A stretch of 64,000 bases of DNA. Source: Dacryopinax spathularia. Its lineage: Eukaryota > Basidiomycota > Dacrymycetes > Dacrymycetales > Dacrymycetaceae. Below are positions 52,960 through 64,000 of this stretch, piece after piece; position 1 is the stretch's first letter; every line of letters begins with the position of its first letter. Under the pieces are notes generated by a model that was given only the letters and a program-made list of their open reading frames with translations, made no database searches and was not told the origin of the DNA. Location: positions 744,001 to 808,000 of the forward strand of contig JBBPFI010000002.1 in the NCBI GenBank assembly GCA_037974965.1. The letters run 5' to 3'. The position numbers and the translations under genes were made by a program.

Positions 52960-55900
52960 ATGGCCACCTTCGTCCAATATTACGACGTGTCGCCACCACC
53001 TCTGGACTCCCTCCTTCCTGATTGGCTTCCGCCAAGTGCTGAACTACCCAAAGATCCACAGGATGCGTTCACCAAGGCGCTTGCCTTAGCCCTCGCGCCG
53101 TCGAGTAGAGCCGCTCAGCAACGAGAGCAACCCATTCATGAACCGGATACGTCAACTGCAGAGCCTGTCGTGAGTGAGCACGTAGACAGGCCAGAAGTGC
53201 AAGAGGAAGAGCATCTATGGGAAAAGGCCGCACATGCGACTACAGTGAAGGTACGCAAACAATAGCGGACACGTCGAACTTCGAACTGAGCCCAAACAGC
53301 CGACGCTCCTAACCTGGGATACCTCCACACAAGTTTTCCGTCTTCCACCCTTCCTCTCTCATCATCCGGAGCTCTTCCATGCTGCACTTCGCAAGTGCGT
53401 GATCTGAGACCGCAGTCGGGTACCCTACTGACGGAAGAGCAGGACGCTTCCTACCCCTAAGCTCGTCCCGCTCGACAAGGGGTATGTCACGACGGAGCTT
53501 CGATCTGTCCTAGTTGGCTATTCTAGCTCGCTCTGGCTATGGGACTCAGCAACAGAGCGGTTCGTACCAAGCGATGATGCGGCAAAGGAGATAGTGATCA
53601 ACGGCTATACGCCTGCTGCAAGCAAGAGCATATGCGAAAGGTTCCTGCACATCGGAACGTTGCTTCGGCGGTTGCAGCTGGTACCTAACGAGCTCATGAC
53701 GTGCGTGTCAATGCGAATCCTGTTTCGACTCGTCTGACGCCTGTCGGCCGATTTCTTTAGCGCTGCGGGCTCCTGGATGCATGCGTTTTCTCATGGCCTC
53801 ACACTGGTGCTGTCGCACATCCGCTCCACGCTCGAAGCCCCCACCGATTCCGAGATGGACAACCTCACAGCGCTCCATTTCGCGTATGAGTCACAGGAAG
53901 CCGTGCTTTCTGCAGTCGCTTTCCTGCTGCGTCGAGATCAAGCGCACGCGCCGCCTTACCGCTCTCTGCCCAGCAATATCGTCTCAGCGCTCTACAAGGC
54001 ATTGGACCTTGCCATCTCGAGCTCGGCGTCACATGGGGTCCAATGCGCACTCGCATTCCTCCTCCAACTCACAACGCAGCCATGTATCAAAGTGCTTGAG
54101 GAATCCCTCGGCCTCGGTGTCCCCGCCTTCCTCTCATCTGCGCTCGTCGATGATCTTCCGGAAGGAAGTACAGCTACCGACGATCGGAAAATACCGCTGG
54201 AGATCAAGTTGATCGAGGGCATCTTGCCGCCAGAAGTGAGGCAGACGCTCGAGCGCGGTCGCCGGTCTCTTGCGTTGTTGAAGAGAGCGTGTCCTGAGCA
54301 TGTGCTGTGTGGGCGTTCTCCGGGGGATGTGGCGAGTGAGGAGTATTTGCGTTGGGTATGGACAGACGAAGAGCTGAGAAAGTACGTAATGTTCTTGGCT
54401 GCAGGTGGACTATATGCTAATTGGTTATATAGCGTGCAGGCTGAGGCAGAGGAGCACACTGATCTGCTCCGTGTCCTCGTCGAAAGGTGGAAGCTGGGCG
54501 CATCAACTGGTGACGCCCAGCCCGCCGACGACGCATCATCAATCATATCCGAACCACTTGCAGCGTTCGATCTTTCCCTCCTCCCCCTTCCACCACCCGG
54601 CTCCTCCAAAGACAACGAATTCAGCGCTTTTCTGGCGTCGCATGCCGTTCCTCTCATGCCGGTATCTGCTCCCACTCTTCCCCTCCTGCTCCATCACCTT
54701 CCGAGCAAGCTGCTATCCCGCTCGAAAGTCATCTCGCACGCCCTTCTCGAAACGTTGCTCTCCCCTTCTCCTCCACTGGGGTCCCGCCAAGCAAGCGGTC
54801 CAGACCTTCTCGCCCATTTGCATATTCTGCGCTCCTTCCATCTTCTCGGATTTGCACCATTTACCGATCTTCTCGCCAATGCTCTGTTCGTCCACCCTTC
54901 GCCAGAGATCGCCCATGCGCCGGGGACACGTTCACGCGTTCGAGCACGGCTCGGCATCGCTCCACTCCCACATCAAGTAACCGGCCAAGAGTTCGCTGCT
55001 GTGGGTCTGGGCGTCGGGCTATCGCAGCGCGGACAGTGGCCACCTGGAGGAAGTGATCTGAATTGGATTCTTCGTCGGGTTGTGATCGATTCGCTCGCAC
55101 TCGATAGGCAAGGTAGGGTGGAAAGTACCGAAGAACGTGTGAACAAAGTTTGGGAAGAGGCCGACGCTATCGTGGGCTTCGCAATACGGGATATCGAAGA
55201 GGGCGATGATGCATGGCTTGATCCGCTCGGTAGGATGCGTCCCAATGGGTCAGGTACTTGCGCTAACGATCTCGCAGCCGTCGAGGCGCTTGATTTCCTC
55301 GATCTGCAGTACAGGGTCCCGCGAAGCTTAGCCGTTATCCTGTCTGAGGATGCTGTCTGGAAATATCGGAGAATTTTCAGTTTTCTCCTAAGGGTTTTGC
55401 GAGGTCCGTCAATCTCGCGCATTCTGGGTTGTCATACTGATGCCGGCGTAGTGGACACGGTCGTTCGGACGATATTCCATCCCGCTTCACATGAGCAACT
55501 GTTTCCTTCCTCTCACCGGAGCACTCAGCTGCTCCATTGCACTCGATTTCTGGCACAGTCCTTCGTCTCCTCCCTGGTCGCCTATCTATTCGACACTGCG
55601 ATCGCTTCACCATGGGATGCTTTCTTTGCTCGTCTAACCCGTCTGCGGGAAAGCGGGGCTCATGATTCTTATCTGCAAGACGTGTTTGCCGTCGCGGCCT
55701 ACCATGATTCTGTCATGGACTCGCTTCTTGAGGGTTGCCTGCTTCGGTCACACCAGGCCAAGCTAGCTACAGCGCTCAAGGCATGCCTCGGGAATGTGCT
55801 TCTTCTCGGACAGCTGGTGTTGGATAGGAGACGGAATACGCTGAGCGAGCAAGACGGGGAATCCAAACTGGCCTCCTTAGCGGAGAAGTTTAACACAAGC

Positions 55901-56109
55901 TTGAGCGACCTGGTAAGCACACCACCTGTCTTTTTGTTTTGGACCCTCATCTTGAGCCCTTGCAGCTAAATCTACTCAAACATTACCACGGCAAGGACTC
56001 GGAGCGCCCACGAACCAGCGGCAGACAAGGACTGGAACTGCGTCGGGCCAACCTCGCAGATCTATTACTGAGGCTTCATTTCCATGAGCCACCAAGCTCG
56101 TCGAGCTAG
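52960..56109 (+). CDS. Gamma-tubulin complex component (Spc97/Spc98 family, ~962 aa)
   Basis: Exons 52960-53250, 53300-53394, 53443-53700, 53761-54381, 54433-55912 and 55966-56109. Members form the gamma-tubulin ring complex that nucleates microtubules at the spindle pole. The N-terminal GCP module (KSICERFLHIGTLLRRLQLV, AAGSWMHAFSHGLTLVLSHI) and the C-terminal gamma-tubulin-binding module (ALDFLDLQYRVPRSLAVIL, WKYRRIFSFLLRVLR, HDSVMDSLLEGCLL) are both visible. The moderate length and diverged sequence suggest a GCP5/GCP6-like (Mod21/Alp16) rather than a GCP2/GCP3 member; that part is uncertain. A 51-nt segment with perfect splice signals (54382-54432) is also open, so two products differing by 17 residues are possible. 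Confidence 0.85.
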
Positions 56110-56784
56110 ACCAATGCTTCGCCGGCCTTGGAAGCGCTGTGCCCATCTGCAGCGTGCGACCGTCTAGAGCGTCTGAACGGCACGAGCGGGAGCGCGAGGG
56201 ACATGCACGCTGAAAATGGGCGATAGCCAGTCGACCCCACCCGTTTCGAACTGGATAGCGACCTTTGTACGTACAGAAGATCGGCATTCAACTATCCTGT
56301 ATTATTCGTCCTTGACGGGGATCTTGCGATCGCGATGGCCATGCATTGAGATCAATCATCGAACCATTTATTGTCCCTGTACCGCAAGAAATCCTTTTCT
56401 GGATGGTCTGCAGATGGTGTCTGTGCCCTTCTGGCGTGGTGTTGATTTGTTCCTGCAAATTCCGAGGCTGTGCGGTGGCAAACAAACCGCATCGGACGCA
56501 TCGGGCCGATGAGAGTTCTTCTATCTCCGCACCAAGCTCTACCGTTCACATGGACTCCGCTTCCGGAAGGGTCACACAAAAGGTATGGAAGAGTACGGCA
56601 ACCCCTCCCTTGCGCTTATTGTTTGTGTCCCAGGACGCCCCCGCGGTGCGTTGGCAGGGAGCGCCCTTTCATGCCACTTATATCCCACCCTCTCACGCTC
56701 TTCCCCTTGAATCTGCTGCTGTAACGACTACCCCTTGTACTCTCCCTTTCTGCTCCTCAGCACCGACATCCATCCCTCCCGACG
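56110..56784. other. Intergenic
   Basis: A TTATATCC element near 56,677 could serve the next gene. No coding feature is seen. Confidence 0.4.
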
Positions 56785-57824
56785 ATGGCACCAACACTAT
56801 ACCAACCTGAACAGGGACGGAAGATCGGCTGGATCACTCTTCCCCCTACGCGGTACATCCTTGCCCGAGCCTGCCTTCGTTCGTCACCCGATCTCCGTGA
56901 TCAAAGCCGATACTGACCGCTCGCTACAGTACCGCTCACCCTCGCATGCGGCGTCGGTCTCGTACTATCAATTGTCGGCATTCCTATAACAAGCGGTGAT
57001 CAACGATATCAAGCGGTGGTTGCTGTTGAGCTGGTCATTTTTGTCTTCTCTGCATTATGGTCGATGTTACAGTGCGCCGTCTGAATTGCCCCTTGTCTAA
57101 ACCCAACTTACCTATTTTAACAGAGTTGCCACTCTCTCTCACCGTGATTTCTTCCTTCATCAAACCAGGGTATGGGCCTGGTCACTCGGCATTGCAATCC
57201 TGCTCCAGGCTGTCGTCTTCGCCGGCTGGCTGGCGACGATCAAGCCATCGCTCAGCTGCCCCGCCTTGCCAGAATGCGAGACGACATTAGGCGGGGTGTG
57301 CCCTCAGGATCAGTTAGACATCTACAATGAGATCCTGATCTGTCAAGTCAACTGGGGGCTCATGGGGGCGAATGTTGCGGTGCTATTCCTCGGTATGCCG
57401 CAAGCTGCTGTGCTCTCATGCATTTGCTGACGGTGACCCAGAACTCTGCGCCATTGTGACTGTCCTCATCATGCGCGTTCTACCAGCGATGCAAGCGCCG
57501 GAACGCGGCATCTGGTACGGCAGCATCTACGCCCCATGGGACGTCAAATGGCGATTCGAGCGATCTGCCAGCCCCGCTCCAGTTAGCATGCCGAAGTTCA
57601 ACTGGAGCAAGCTCAACCCATTCAACCGCCGGCGATTCCGTGAACCTCAACCGCCGACAGTTAGGATCAGCACCCTGCGCGAACCAGATAGCCCGGCCAC
57701 CATTACCACATTTGCGAGCGAGAGTTACAAGGGCGATTGGTTGAAGATGAAGGGCCTGTCCGGCCCAGCGAGCGCACCCACGGAGACGACGGATAACGGT
57801 TCTCGGAGGTCGTCGATGGTGTAA
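56785..57824 (+). CDS. Multi-pass membrane protein of unknown function (295 aa)
   Basis: Proposed exons 56785-56878, 56930-57071, 57124-57392 and 57442-57824, all phases consistent. The first intron uses a GTTCGT donor, as one PEX19 intron also does. Four hydrophobic segments are seen: LTLACGVGLVLSIVGIPI, VVAVELVIFVFSALWSML, VWAWSLGIAILLQAVVFAGW and GANVAVLFLELCAIVTVLIM. A Cys-containing loop (CPALPEC, GGVC) sits between the third and fourth. The C-terminal tail is polar with WRFERS, KFNWSKLNPF and Ser/Thr sites. This four-helix layout recalls fungal MARVEL-like proteins, but I cannot name the family. Confidence 0.62.
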
Positions 57825-58029
57825 ATACAAAGTGGATTTGCTTTCTTGTTGTCTGTACTCATTCCTCACGTTTCTGCTTTGGGCTTTTTCTTGTGCGGGC
57901 ATATTTCTTGTTGTTTCAGTAGGCGTGGATACGATGTTTGTTTAGTCACCTCGGTCGCATCGATTCAATGAACCAGTATCAATTGACAACGTAGCACAAC
58001 TTGTTCCGCTTGCTGGCAGCTGTTGCGCC

Positions 58030-60361
58030 TTACCCGTAATAGCTCAAAGGATAATTGAAGAAATCGCATTGTGCTCCTTCCAAGAAGCTGGATTGGTAAC
58101 TGGGCTGAGCAAGGATGCGAAGCGTGGGAGATTGGTAGTTCGTCAACGCTTGCCATTGACCGTTCTGGGAGATTTGCTGTGCCGTGGTCGTATAGTTGCG
58201 AGCTGCCAAGTAGGCTGAGGCCGGATTGGGATTGTAGGTGCGGAAGAAGGATGTCCACTGATCCACGATCGTCTGCTGGAAGATGTAGTCGTTCGTATCG
58301 CGGAACGGGTTTCCTGGCTGGCCGACCTGGCCAAACACCCAAGCCAAGTCGCCACTATGGCAACTGCAACACATGTTAACCGGGTCTAGCATCCAGAAGA
58401 GGGGCTACTCACTTGAAATGTGGCAACTCAGGGTTGCCATAAGGGTACCCGGCTGCGGCGGGTGCATAACAGACCCCGTTGGGATCGTAGCCATTGTAGC
58501 CCCGGTTGAATTGGTATACCCAGATGCTCTTCATCAGACTGTGCTTGGAAAGCGCCACCACAGTTGCTTGATCCAAGCAACGGAATTGGATGTCGGTTGA
58601 AATACGCGCTGTTACGTTGAACACGTCAACCGTCGTATTTCCCGTGTTAGGCTGAGGGAAGAGACCAGACTGAATGATGAGATTCGTTTCTGTAGAATTA
58701 TATCTGCTATTCTTCAGCGCACCTTCCCAGCTGAAAGGCAGGAGGGACGTACGTGACTTCATTGGTGATTGCTGTTGCCAAGTCGGTCGTCTTGGTATAC
58801 TGGATGAATGAGTTGCCATCGTCGCTCACAATACCCATCATGAGGTTGACGTTCGCGATTGTTCCAGTGCCCGATACTGGCGTCTGGCTGGACGTGATGT
58901 AAGTACCATCAACGACCACGAATCTGCAAAGGTTGTCAGCGCAAAGACTTACGAAAGGCACAGATGGGCGTACCTTGCCACGGTCGACATGGAAATAAGG
59001 GAGGAAGCGCTGTATGATTGAAGACAAGAAAGCGTGGCGGCCGCCGTACTCTTGGAACAACCGGTCGTGGAAAGGATGGTATTGCCGGCCGCTGTCATTT
59101 CCTGCGCAATCGTGTAATAGTTCGAGTATGTGGCCGCATAATCCATGCCGTCGAGGTTGCTTCCTGGCCACGCAGCTGCATACAGACCGATGGCCTTCGG
59201 CGAGCCCAGCAAAGCTCGTACAGCGCCAGCACCGGCAGATTGACCCGTGATGGTCACTCGATTAGGATCGCCGCCGAATGCCGTGATATACTTCTGCACC
59301 CATTCCAGCGCTGTGATCATATCGGCAAGACCGAAGTTTCCATTCGTTTTACCATCTTGCAGGGCAAGGAATCCCAGGGTAGAAAGCCGGTAGTTGATGG
59401 TCACAACAACGACGTCGCCCCTTGAAGATTGTACACCACCATCGTAGTCGCTGCCAGCGCCGCTCGTGTACGCGCCTCTGGCAAACACGATCAGCATGAA
59501 CTAGACAGCACAGCTAGAGATCAAACCCATGGATATAAAAGTGGACGGCCTTCAAGGAGGAAGTGGGCGGGCTTGCTGAAGCCGGAAGATAAGGTGTCCA
59601 AATGTTCAAGAATAGACAGTTCTCCGAGCCGCGCCCGCTCTGCAAGCAAGCGGAGCCGAATGCGGTGGCGGTGATCGTGCTAGAGCCTGTATAGAGCGTC
59701 GAATAGGTAAACCTAGTTGGTTGATTTGCGTATGGTATCCCTAGGAATCGAAAGGAGAGCTGATTCCGGTACCTTAAGATTGCTTCAGTTATTGCGCTTT
59801 TCCAGGCGGAAGGAACGTACCCGGTAATGCTTAGGCCGTTGCTGGCGACCATGATCTCATTGGCGGAAGAAGGGGACGCTGAGAAAGCAGCGCTCTGAGA
59901 GCAGAGCGCCCTATAAGACGCCGAGCAGCTGGCCGTGGCGACAGAACCATCAACTCCGACCGTGCGACAAGCTCCGTTTGACTGAGAAATCCAGAAACGC
60001 TCTCCCGAAGCAGCGAGACTGGCATATTCCAGATAGCCCAAAGACGAAGCGATATCTGACGTGAAGTAGGAGCTCGTTGGTGTAATGACACTTTCGCTCA
60101 AAGAACTGCAGGTCGAAGATGCCTGCGTGAAGTTGCGCGCGTCAATCAGAATGGCGCCTTGGTGATTCGCATAGTCCGTGTCTGCCCACAGTTCAGCCTA
60201 CCGTTTCTTTTGATTGCCAGTAACAACGACTCACAGTTAAGATTATTCTGAAAGATGAAGGTCAAGTTGCTGTTAAGGGAGCTCGGAGAGGGCACGGCCG
60301 CTACTGAAAGCAGGAAGAAAGCACGGAGGCCAAAGAGTAGGGCGAACCGGTGCGCAAACAT
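58030..60361 (-). CDS. Secreted type-B carboxylesterase, paralogue 3 (677 aa)
   Basis: Seven exons: 60361-60235, 60181-59821, 59772-59527, 59477-58974, 58923-58753, 58703-58413, 58363-58030. Signal peptide MFAHRFALLFGLRAFFLLSV; N-terminal region with HQGAILIDAR, RFWISQ, CSQSA; catalytic part with SENCLFLNIW, HGGAY (completed across an intron), GQSAGAG, VSDDGNSF and NCHSGDL. It has extra introns within the HGGAY loop, at VARF and at EVTY, but lacks the VYQ|FNRGY intron of the others. It is in tandem with paralogue 4, 537 bp downstream of it on the same strand. Confidence 0.93.
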
Positions 60362-60898
60362 GACGCAACAAAACTTGAGGGTAGCGCCTTACGTCCACAC
60401 CCCACGCCAACATTCGCAGTTCTTATACCCTTGCTCGGCAGTCTGTGGTGGATCGAGTCAGTTACATATCGGAAAGCGACGGGTGAGATAGCCCATCTCA
60501 CTCGCCTAACCCAATCCGTCCTGGCATCCAAAGTCGCTAGTCAAGTTAACCGTTCATTCTTCCATGTAGCCCGCCCTCAGAGCAGTAAGACCTGCCCATA
60601 TGGAGAAGGCACGCCAATATTTCGGCAGAAGCCCCATGATCGAAGGAAACATAGCTGCCAGATACGTCATTGTCTGGAGTCCGCGGGGACTGAGGTCGTC
60701 TACAACATAGGGGTAGGACCCGTAGACAGAGCGTGATACTCCATCTTGGTGCAGCTCAATGAATTTCCGTCGAGCATCTGACTTCAGAGGATCGCCAGGG
60801 CGTGTCCAGCGTGGTATTCTAGCAGCGGTGGAGCGATTCCTACCCGTTGCAGAAATGAGATGCATAGCATACGATTGACGGATCAAATGCCATGTACA
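60362..60898. other. Intergenic between tandem carboxylesterases
   Basis: 3' flank of paralogue 4 and promoter of paralogue 3. No gene is seen. Confidence 0.45.
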
Positions 60899-63247
60899 TC
60901 AACCGTAGTAACCCAGAGAAAAGTTGAAGAAGTCACACTGCGGACCTTCCAGGAAAGCAGTCTGGTAGCTTGGCACAGCCAGTATGCGTAGAGTTGGGTT
61001 GGTATAGTCCGTGAGAGGAGCCCAGGCGCCGTCGCGCAGCATCTCGAGTGCAGTGTTGGTGTAACCTCGGACAGCCAGATACGCCGGATTGGGGTTTGGG
61101 TTGTAAGTGCGGATGAATGAGGTCCACTGATCCACGATCTGCTGCTGGAAGAGGAAATCGTTGTAATCGCGGAAAGGGTTGCCTGGCTGACCGACTTGAC
61201 CGAAGTTCCAGGCGACTTCCCCGCCATGGCAGCTGAAAGCGGATTCGCGTGTAAGAATGGAATACCTTACGAAGGGAACTGAACGCACTTGAAATGTGGC
61301 AACTCTGGGTTGCCATATGCATATCCCTCTGCCGGCGGGGCGAAGCATACCCCATTTGGATCATAACCATTATACCCACGATCGTACTAGACACAGCATG
61401 ATCAGCCGTGCGTCCATAGCCTGAATCATTTCGAACTGACCTGATAGTACCAAATGCTCTTAACCAGGTTGTGCTTCGACAGGGCCACGGCGGTCGCCTG
61501 ATCGAGGCAGCGGAATTGGATGTCCGTGGAAATACGTACTGTTACGTTGAATACGTCCAGGGTAGCATTTCCAGTATTGGGCAGTGGAAACAACCCAGAT
61601 GCTAGGATCGCATCGGTTTCCGTCTGGTTGTACCTGCTGCTTGTATCAGCATGATTTCTGGACAAGAAGAGGAGAAGGACACACGTAATTTGGGAAGTGA
61701 TCGCCTGCGAGAGATTGGTCGTCCTGAGGTAGGCGATGAAGGAATTCCCATCGTCGCTCATTGAGCCCATCATCAGGTGGACGTTCGCGACCGGACCCGA
61801 GCCGTTCACCGGTAGCTCAGTCGAGGTGATGTATGTCCCGTCGACCACCACATATCGAGCAACATTCGACATGTAAACGAGCTCAGTTGCGTTATACGCC
61901 CGCAGGCAGGCGAGCGTTGCCGCAGGATCGCTGGTTGTGGTGTTGCACCCGGTCGCAGCGAGGATCGGGTTTGCAGCCACGGCGACTTCTTCGGGTATGG
62001 TGTAGTACACGCTGTACGTTGATGCATATAGTAGGCCATCGAGGTTGCTCTGAGGTGCGGCGGCGGCGAACTTGCCAATGGCCATAGGAGAGCCCATGAG
62101 AGCGCGGACCGCCCCAGCACCTGCTGAACCGCCGGTGATGGTTACGCGAGCTGGATCGCCGCCGAATGCCGTGATGTAGTTCTGGACCCAATCGAGGGCA
62201 GTGATCATGTCTGCAAGGCCAAAGTTTCCGTTCGTCACCCCGTCCTCGAGGGCGAGGAAACCGAGCGTTGTCAGGCGGTAGTTGATCGTCACGACCACGA
62301 TGTCGCCTCGTGATGCTTGAACACCGCCGTCGTAGTCGCTGCCGGCTCCACCGGTGTATGCACCTCTAAATCATGAGTCAGTCACAATACGAAAGTCAAC
62401 AAGAGATGTCACGGACCCATGAATATAAAAGTGCACGGGCTTGAGCTGAGATGGTGCTGGAGTAGCGGATTGCGGGAGATACGGTGTCCAGATGTTCAAG
62501 TAAAGACAGTCTTCCGAGCCACGACCAGTTTGCAGGCAGGCGGAGCCAAACTGGGTCGCATTGATGTTGGGTGATCCCGAATAGAGAGTCGAATAGGTGA
62601 ACCGTTCTGGCTGGTTGGCATACGGGATACCGAGGAAACGAAATGATAGCTGGTTACGATATCTGGCAACACATGGTGAGCAGGTATGAGCGATAGACGT
62701 AACCGAAACTTACCCAGTAACAGTCAGCCCCTTGCTCTGCACGGTCACCTCATTCTGTGGACCAGGAGTCGCATAATATCCCGCGCTCTGGGAGCACAGC
62801 GCGCGATAGCTCGCCGCGCAATTGGCAGGCAAGATCGCTCCTCCCGCACTGAACGTATAGCAAACACCGTTCTCTTCGCGGATCCAAAATCGTTCGAAAG
62901 GTTCAGACAGGCCAGCATACTCGAGGTAGGCGATAGCTGAGGTGAAGTCGGACGCGAAGGAAGGCGTTTGCGGTGCGATGGGTCCTTCGCTTAGCTGTCC
63001 GCAAGCTTCGACGGCGCTGCTGTAGGTGCGGGAGGAGATGAGAATGGCGCTTTGATGGTTCGGAGCGTCCGTATCTGCCAGGGATCAGGACTGCTACCAG
63101 AGATGAGGAGAAATACACACAATTCAAGTTGTTCTGGAAGATAAAGGTCAAGTCGGAGCCGACGGATGCCGGCGATGGAGCCGCCTGGGTACGCGGCGCC
63201 AGAGCCACCAAAAGCGTGGCACAAGCCAAAGACAGAGCAGAGAGCAT
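60899..63247 (-). CDS. Secreted type-B carboxylesterase, paralogue 4 (679 aa)
   Basis: Seven exons: 63247-63121, 63074-62714, 62662-62417, 62365-61685, 61633-61441, 61386-61289, 61232-60899. ATG 63247 is chosen because it opens a signal peptide (MLSALSLACATLLVALAP); an upstream in-frame ATG (63406) would add an atypical 53-residue stretch. Motifs: HQSAILISSR, RFWIREE, SEDCLYLNIW, HGGAY across an intron, a GGSAGAG nucleophile elbow (the Gln before Ser in the other three is Gly here), MSDDGNSF and NCHGGEV. It shares the HGGAY intron with paralogue 3, and the YYQ|YDRGY intron with 1 and 2. Confidence 0.93.
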
Positions 63248-64000
63248 CTCCCTCGCACTATTCAAGTCGAAGTTGGCGCTGAAGAATAGCCAGCTCGAAC
63301 CGCACGTAGCAGGAGCCGACCATCTTATAGCAATTCCCACGCACGCGGCAAGCAGCGCGAGCACCACCAGTGCTCGGGTGAAGACGGGTATGCGCAGAGC
63401 AGGCATTACATGGCGTGTAACGTCAGCTGACTCGAGTACACCAGCTGGCTAGGCACGGAAGACGGCGCAGGGGGAGATGAACTGAGAAGGACGGTGTGGG
63501 TCGACAGTTCAGCAGGAGAGGCCCAGAGGCGGGGCTTCGCGAAGACGCGGCATCCCTCATTAGCCAAAATGTGGGGGCATACAGTATGCGAGATCTGAGG
63601 AGGGATCGAAGGCCGGAAGGAGGGGCATGAGGTGTTTATCCATGGAGAAACCGAAGCGAACTGGATGAATGAAAGTGAGAGAGAAGGGCATGTTGGACGC
63701 TGCTCCATGGGGAAAGATGATCAATAACACTGATTATCGCCGACATCGATGTTGATGATAACGCCGCGTCGACGCGTCGCGTCCTCCTTGTGGCCATCAA
63801 CAAGTCGTCTTTGTGCTGTCACTCGTCGACTCATGTCCTCCTTAACAATGTCAGTCAAGATCAATACGCACACCAAAACCGTTCGGATCTGATGGAAAAC
63901 TGCATACTGTCCTCCATGCGTTGTTACTGTAAGCAATAACGTGACCTGAAACTTGCCGTCCAGCCTCGCCGAAAAGCCACTGGCGACTGAATCACGGCAT
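63248..64000. other. Upstream of carboxylesterase 4; right window edge
   Basis: Promoter of carboxylesterase 4 and unassigned sequence. An inverted-type motif group CGACGCGTCGCG lies near 63,770. No gene is supported. Confidence 0.4.

Noticed and set aside
1-64000. CRISPR array or bacterial-type operon
   Set aside because: The only regularly spaced repeat (31,897-32,011, 24-nt period) has no unique spacers and lies in a eukaryotic gene; intron-rich genes rule out a prokaryote.
1-64000. Retrovirus-like or LTR elements, Polintons
   Set aside because: No long terminal direct repeats, reverse transcriptase, integrase or capsid-like motifs were recognised; the mobile elements seen are plain DNA transposons.

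Overview
The window is nuclear DNA of a filamentous or yeast-like basidiomycete fungus. The evidence is a GC-rich genome, genes split by many 45-60 nt GT..AG introns with CTRAY branch sites, a Spc7/KNL1 kinetochore gene, a farnesylated PEX19, fungal F-box/leucine-rich proteins, and Tnp2-type and Mutator-like DNA transposons. No species call is justified from this alone.

Layout. (A) 1-5,950 is an accessory island. It holds the first ~565 residues of a Tnp2 (CACTA/EnSpm-like) transposase on the minus strand, open from its ATG at 1757 to the window edge with one intron, and two divergent genes of unknown function (2,393-3,649 minus; 4,137-5,401 plus). The whole block carries a dispersed 20-mer, GTGATGTAGTTGTGCTGGAC, often as a palindrome, and a very high density of perfect hairpins. 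Two confidently placed introns are largely made of the repeat. (B) 6,281-8,534 is a secreted type-B carboxylesterase, the first of four paralogues (also 34,034-36,282; 58,030-60,361; 60,899-63,247; the last two are tandem). (C) 9,128-17,163 has two proline-rich proteins and an F-box gene. (D) 17,945-28,262 is a dense housekeeping block: COQ2 (ubiquinone prenyltransferase) divergent from PEX19, a small secreted protein, and the nine-exon Spc7/KNL1 gene. (E) 28,864-36,282 has a possible PTB/PH-like protein, an unknown gene (31,423-32,555) with a second array of the same kind of hairpins as island A, and carboxylesterase 2. (F) 36,784-39,980 has a mitochondrial coiled-coil protein and an ACAD10/11-type phosphotransferase with a 9-nt microexon. 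(G) 40,193-43,768 is a transposon cluster: a 575-bp MITE, and an apparently intact Mutator-like element with 9-bp target duplications that itself contains a nested 606-bp MITE; all share an unusual three-iteron inverted repeat. (H) 45,659-57,824 has two more members of the proline-rich family, a second F-box gene, an Ngi1-type (DUF3605) gene with a 7-nt microexon, a gamma-tubulin complex component and a multi-pass membrane protein. (I) The tandem carboxylesterases close the window.

Most notable. (1) The palindromic repeat of island A that occurs inside introns and looks introner-like. (2) Two unlinked arrays (3,092-3,190 and 31,897-32,011) in which a fixed 7-nt loop (CGCAGGC, or its complement GCCTGCG with variants) is flanked by 4-8 nt arms that differ from unit to unit yet stay self-complementary. 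I know of no standard repeat class with that signature. (3) The phased-iteron Mutator family.
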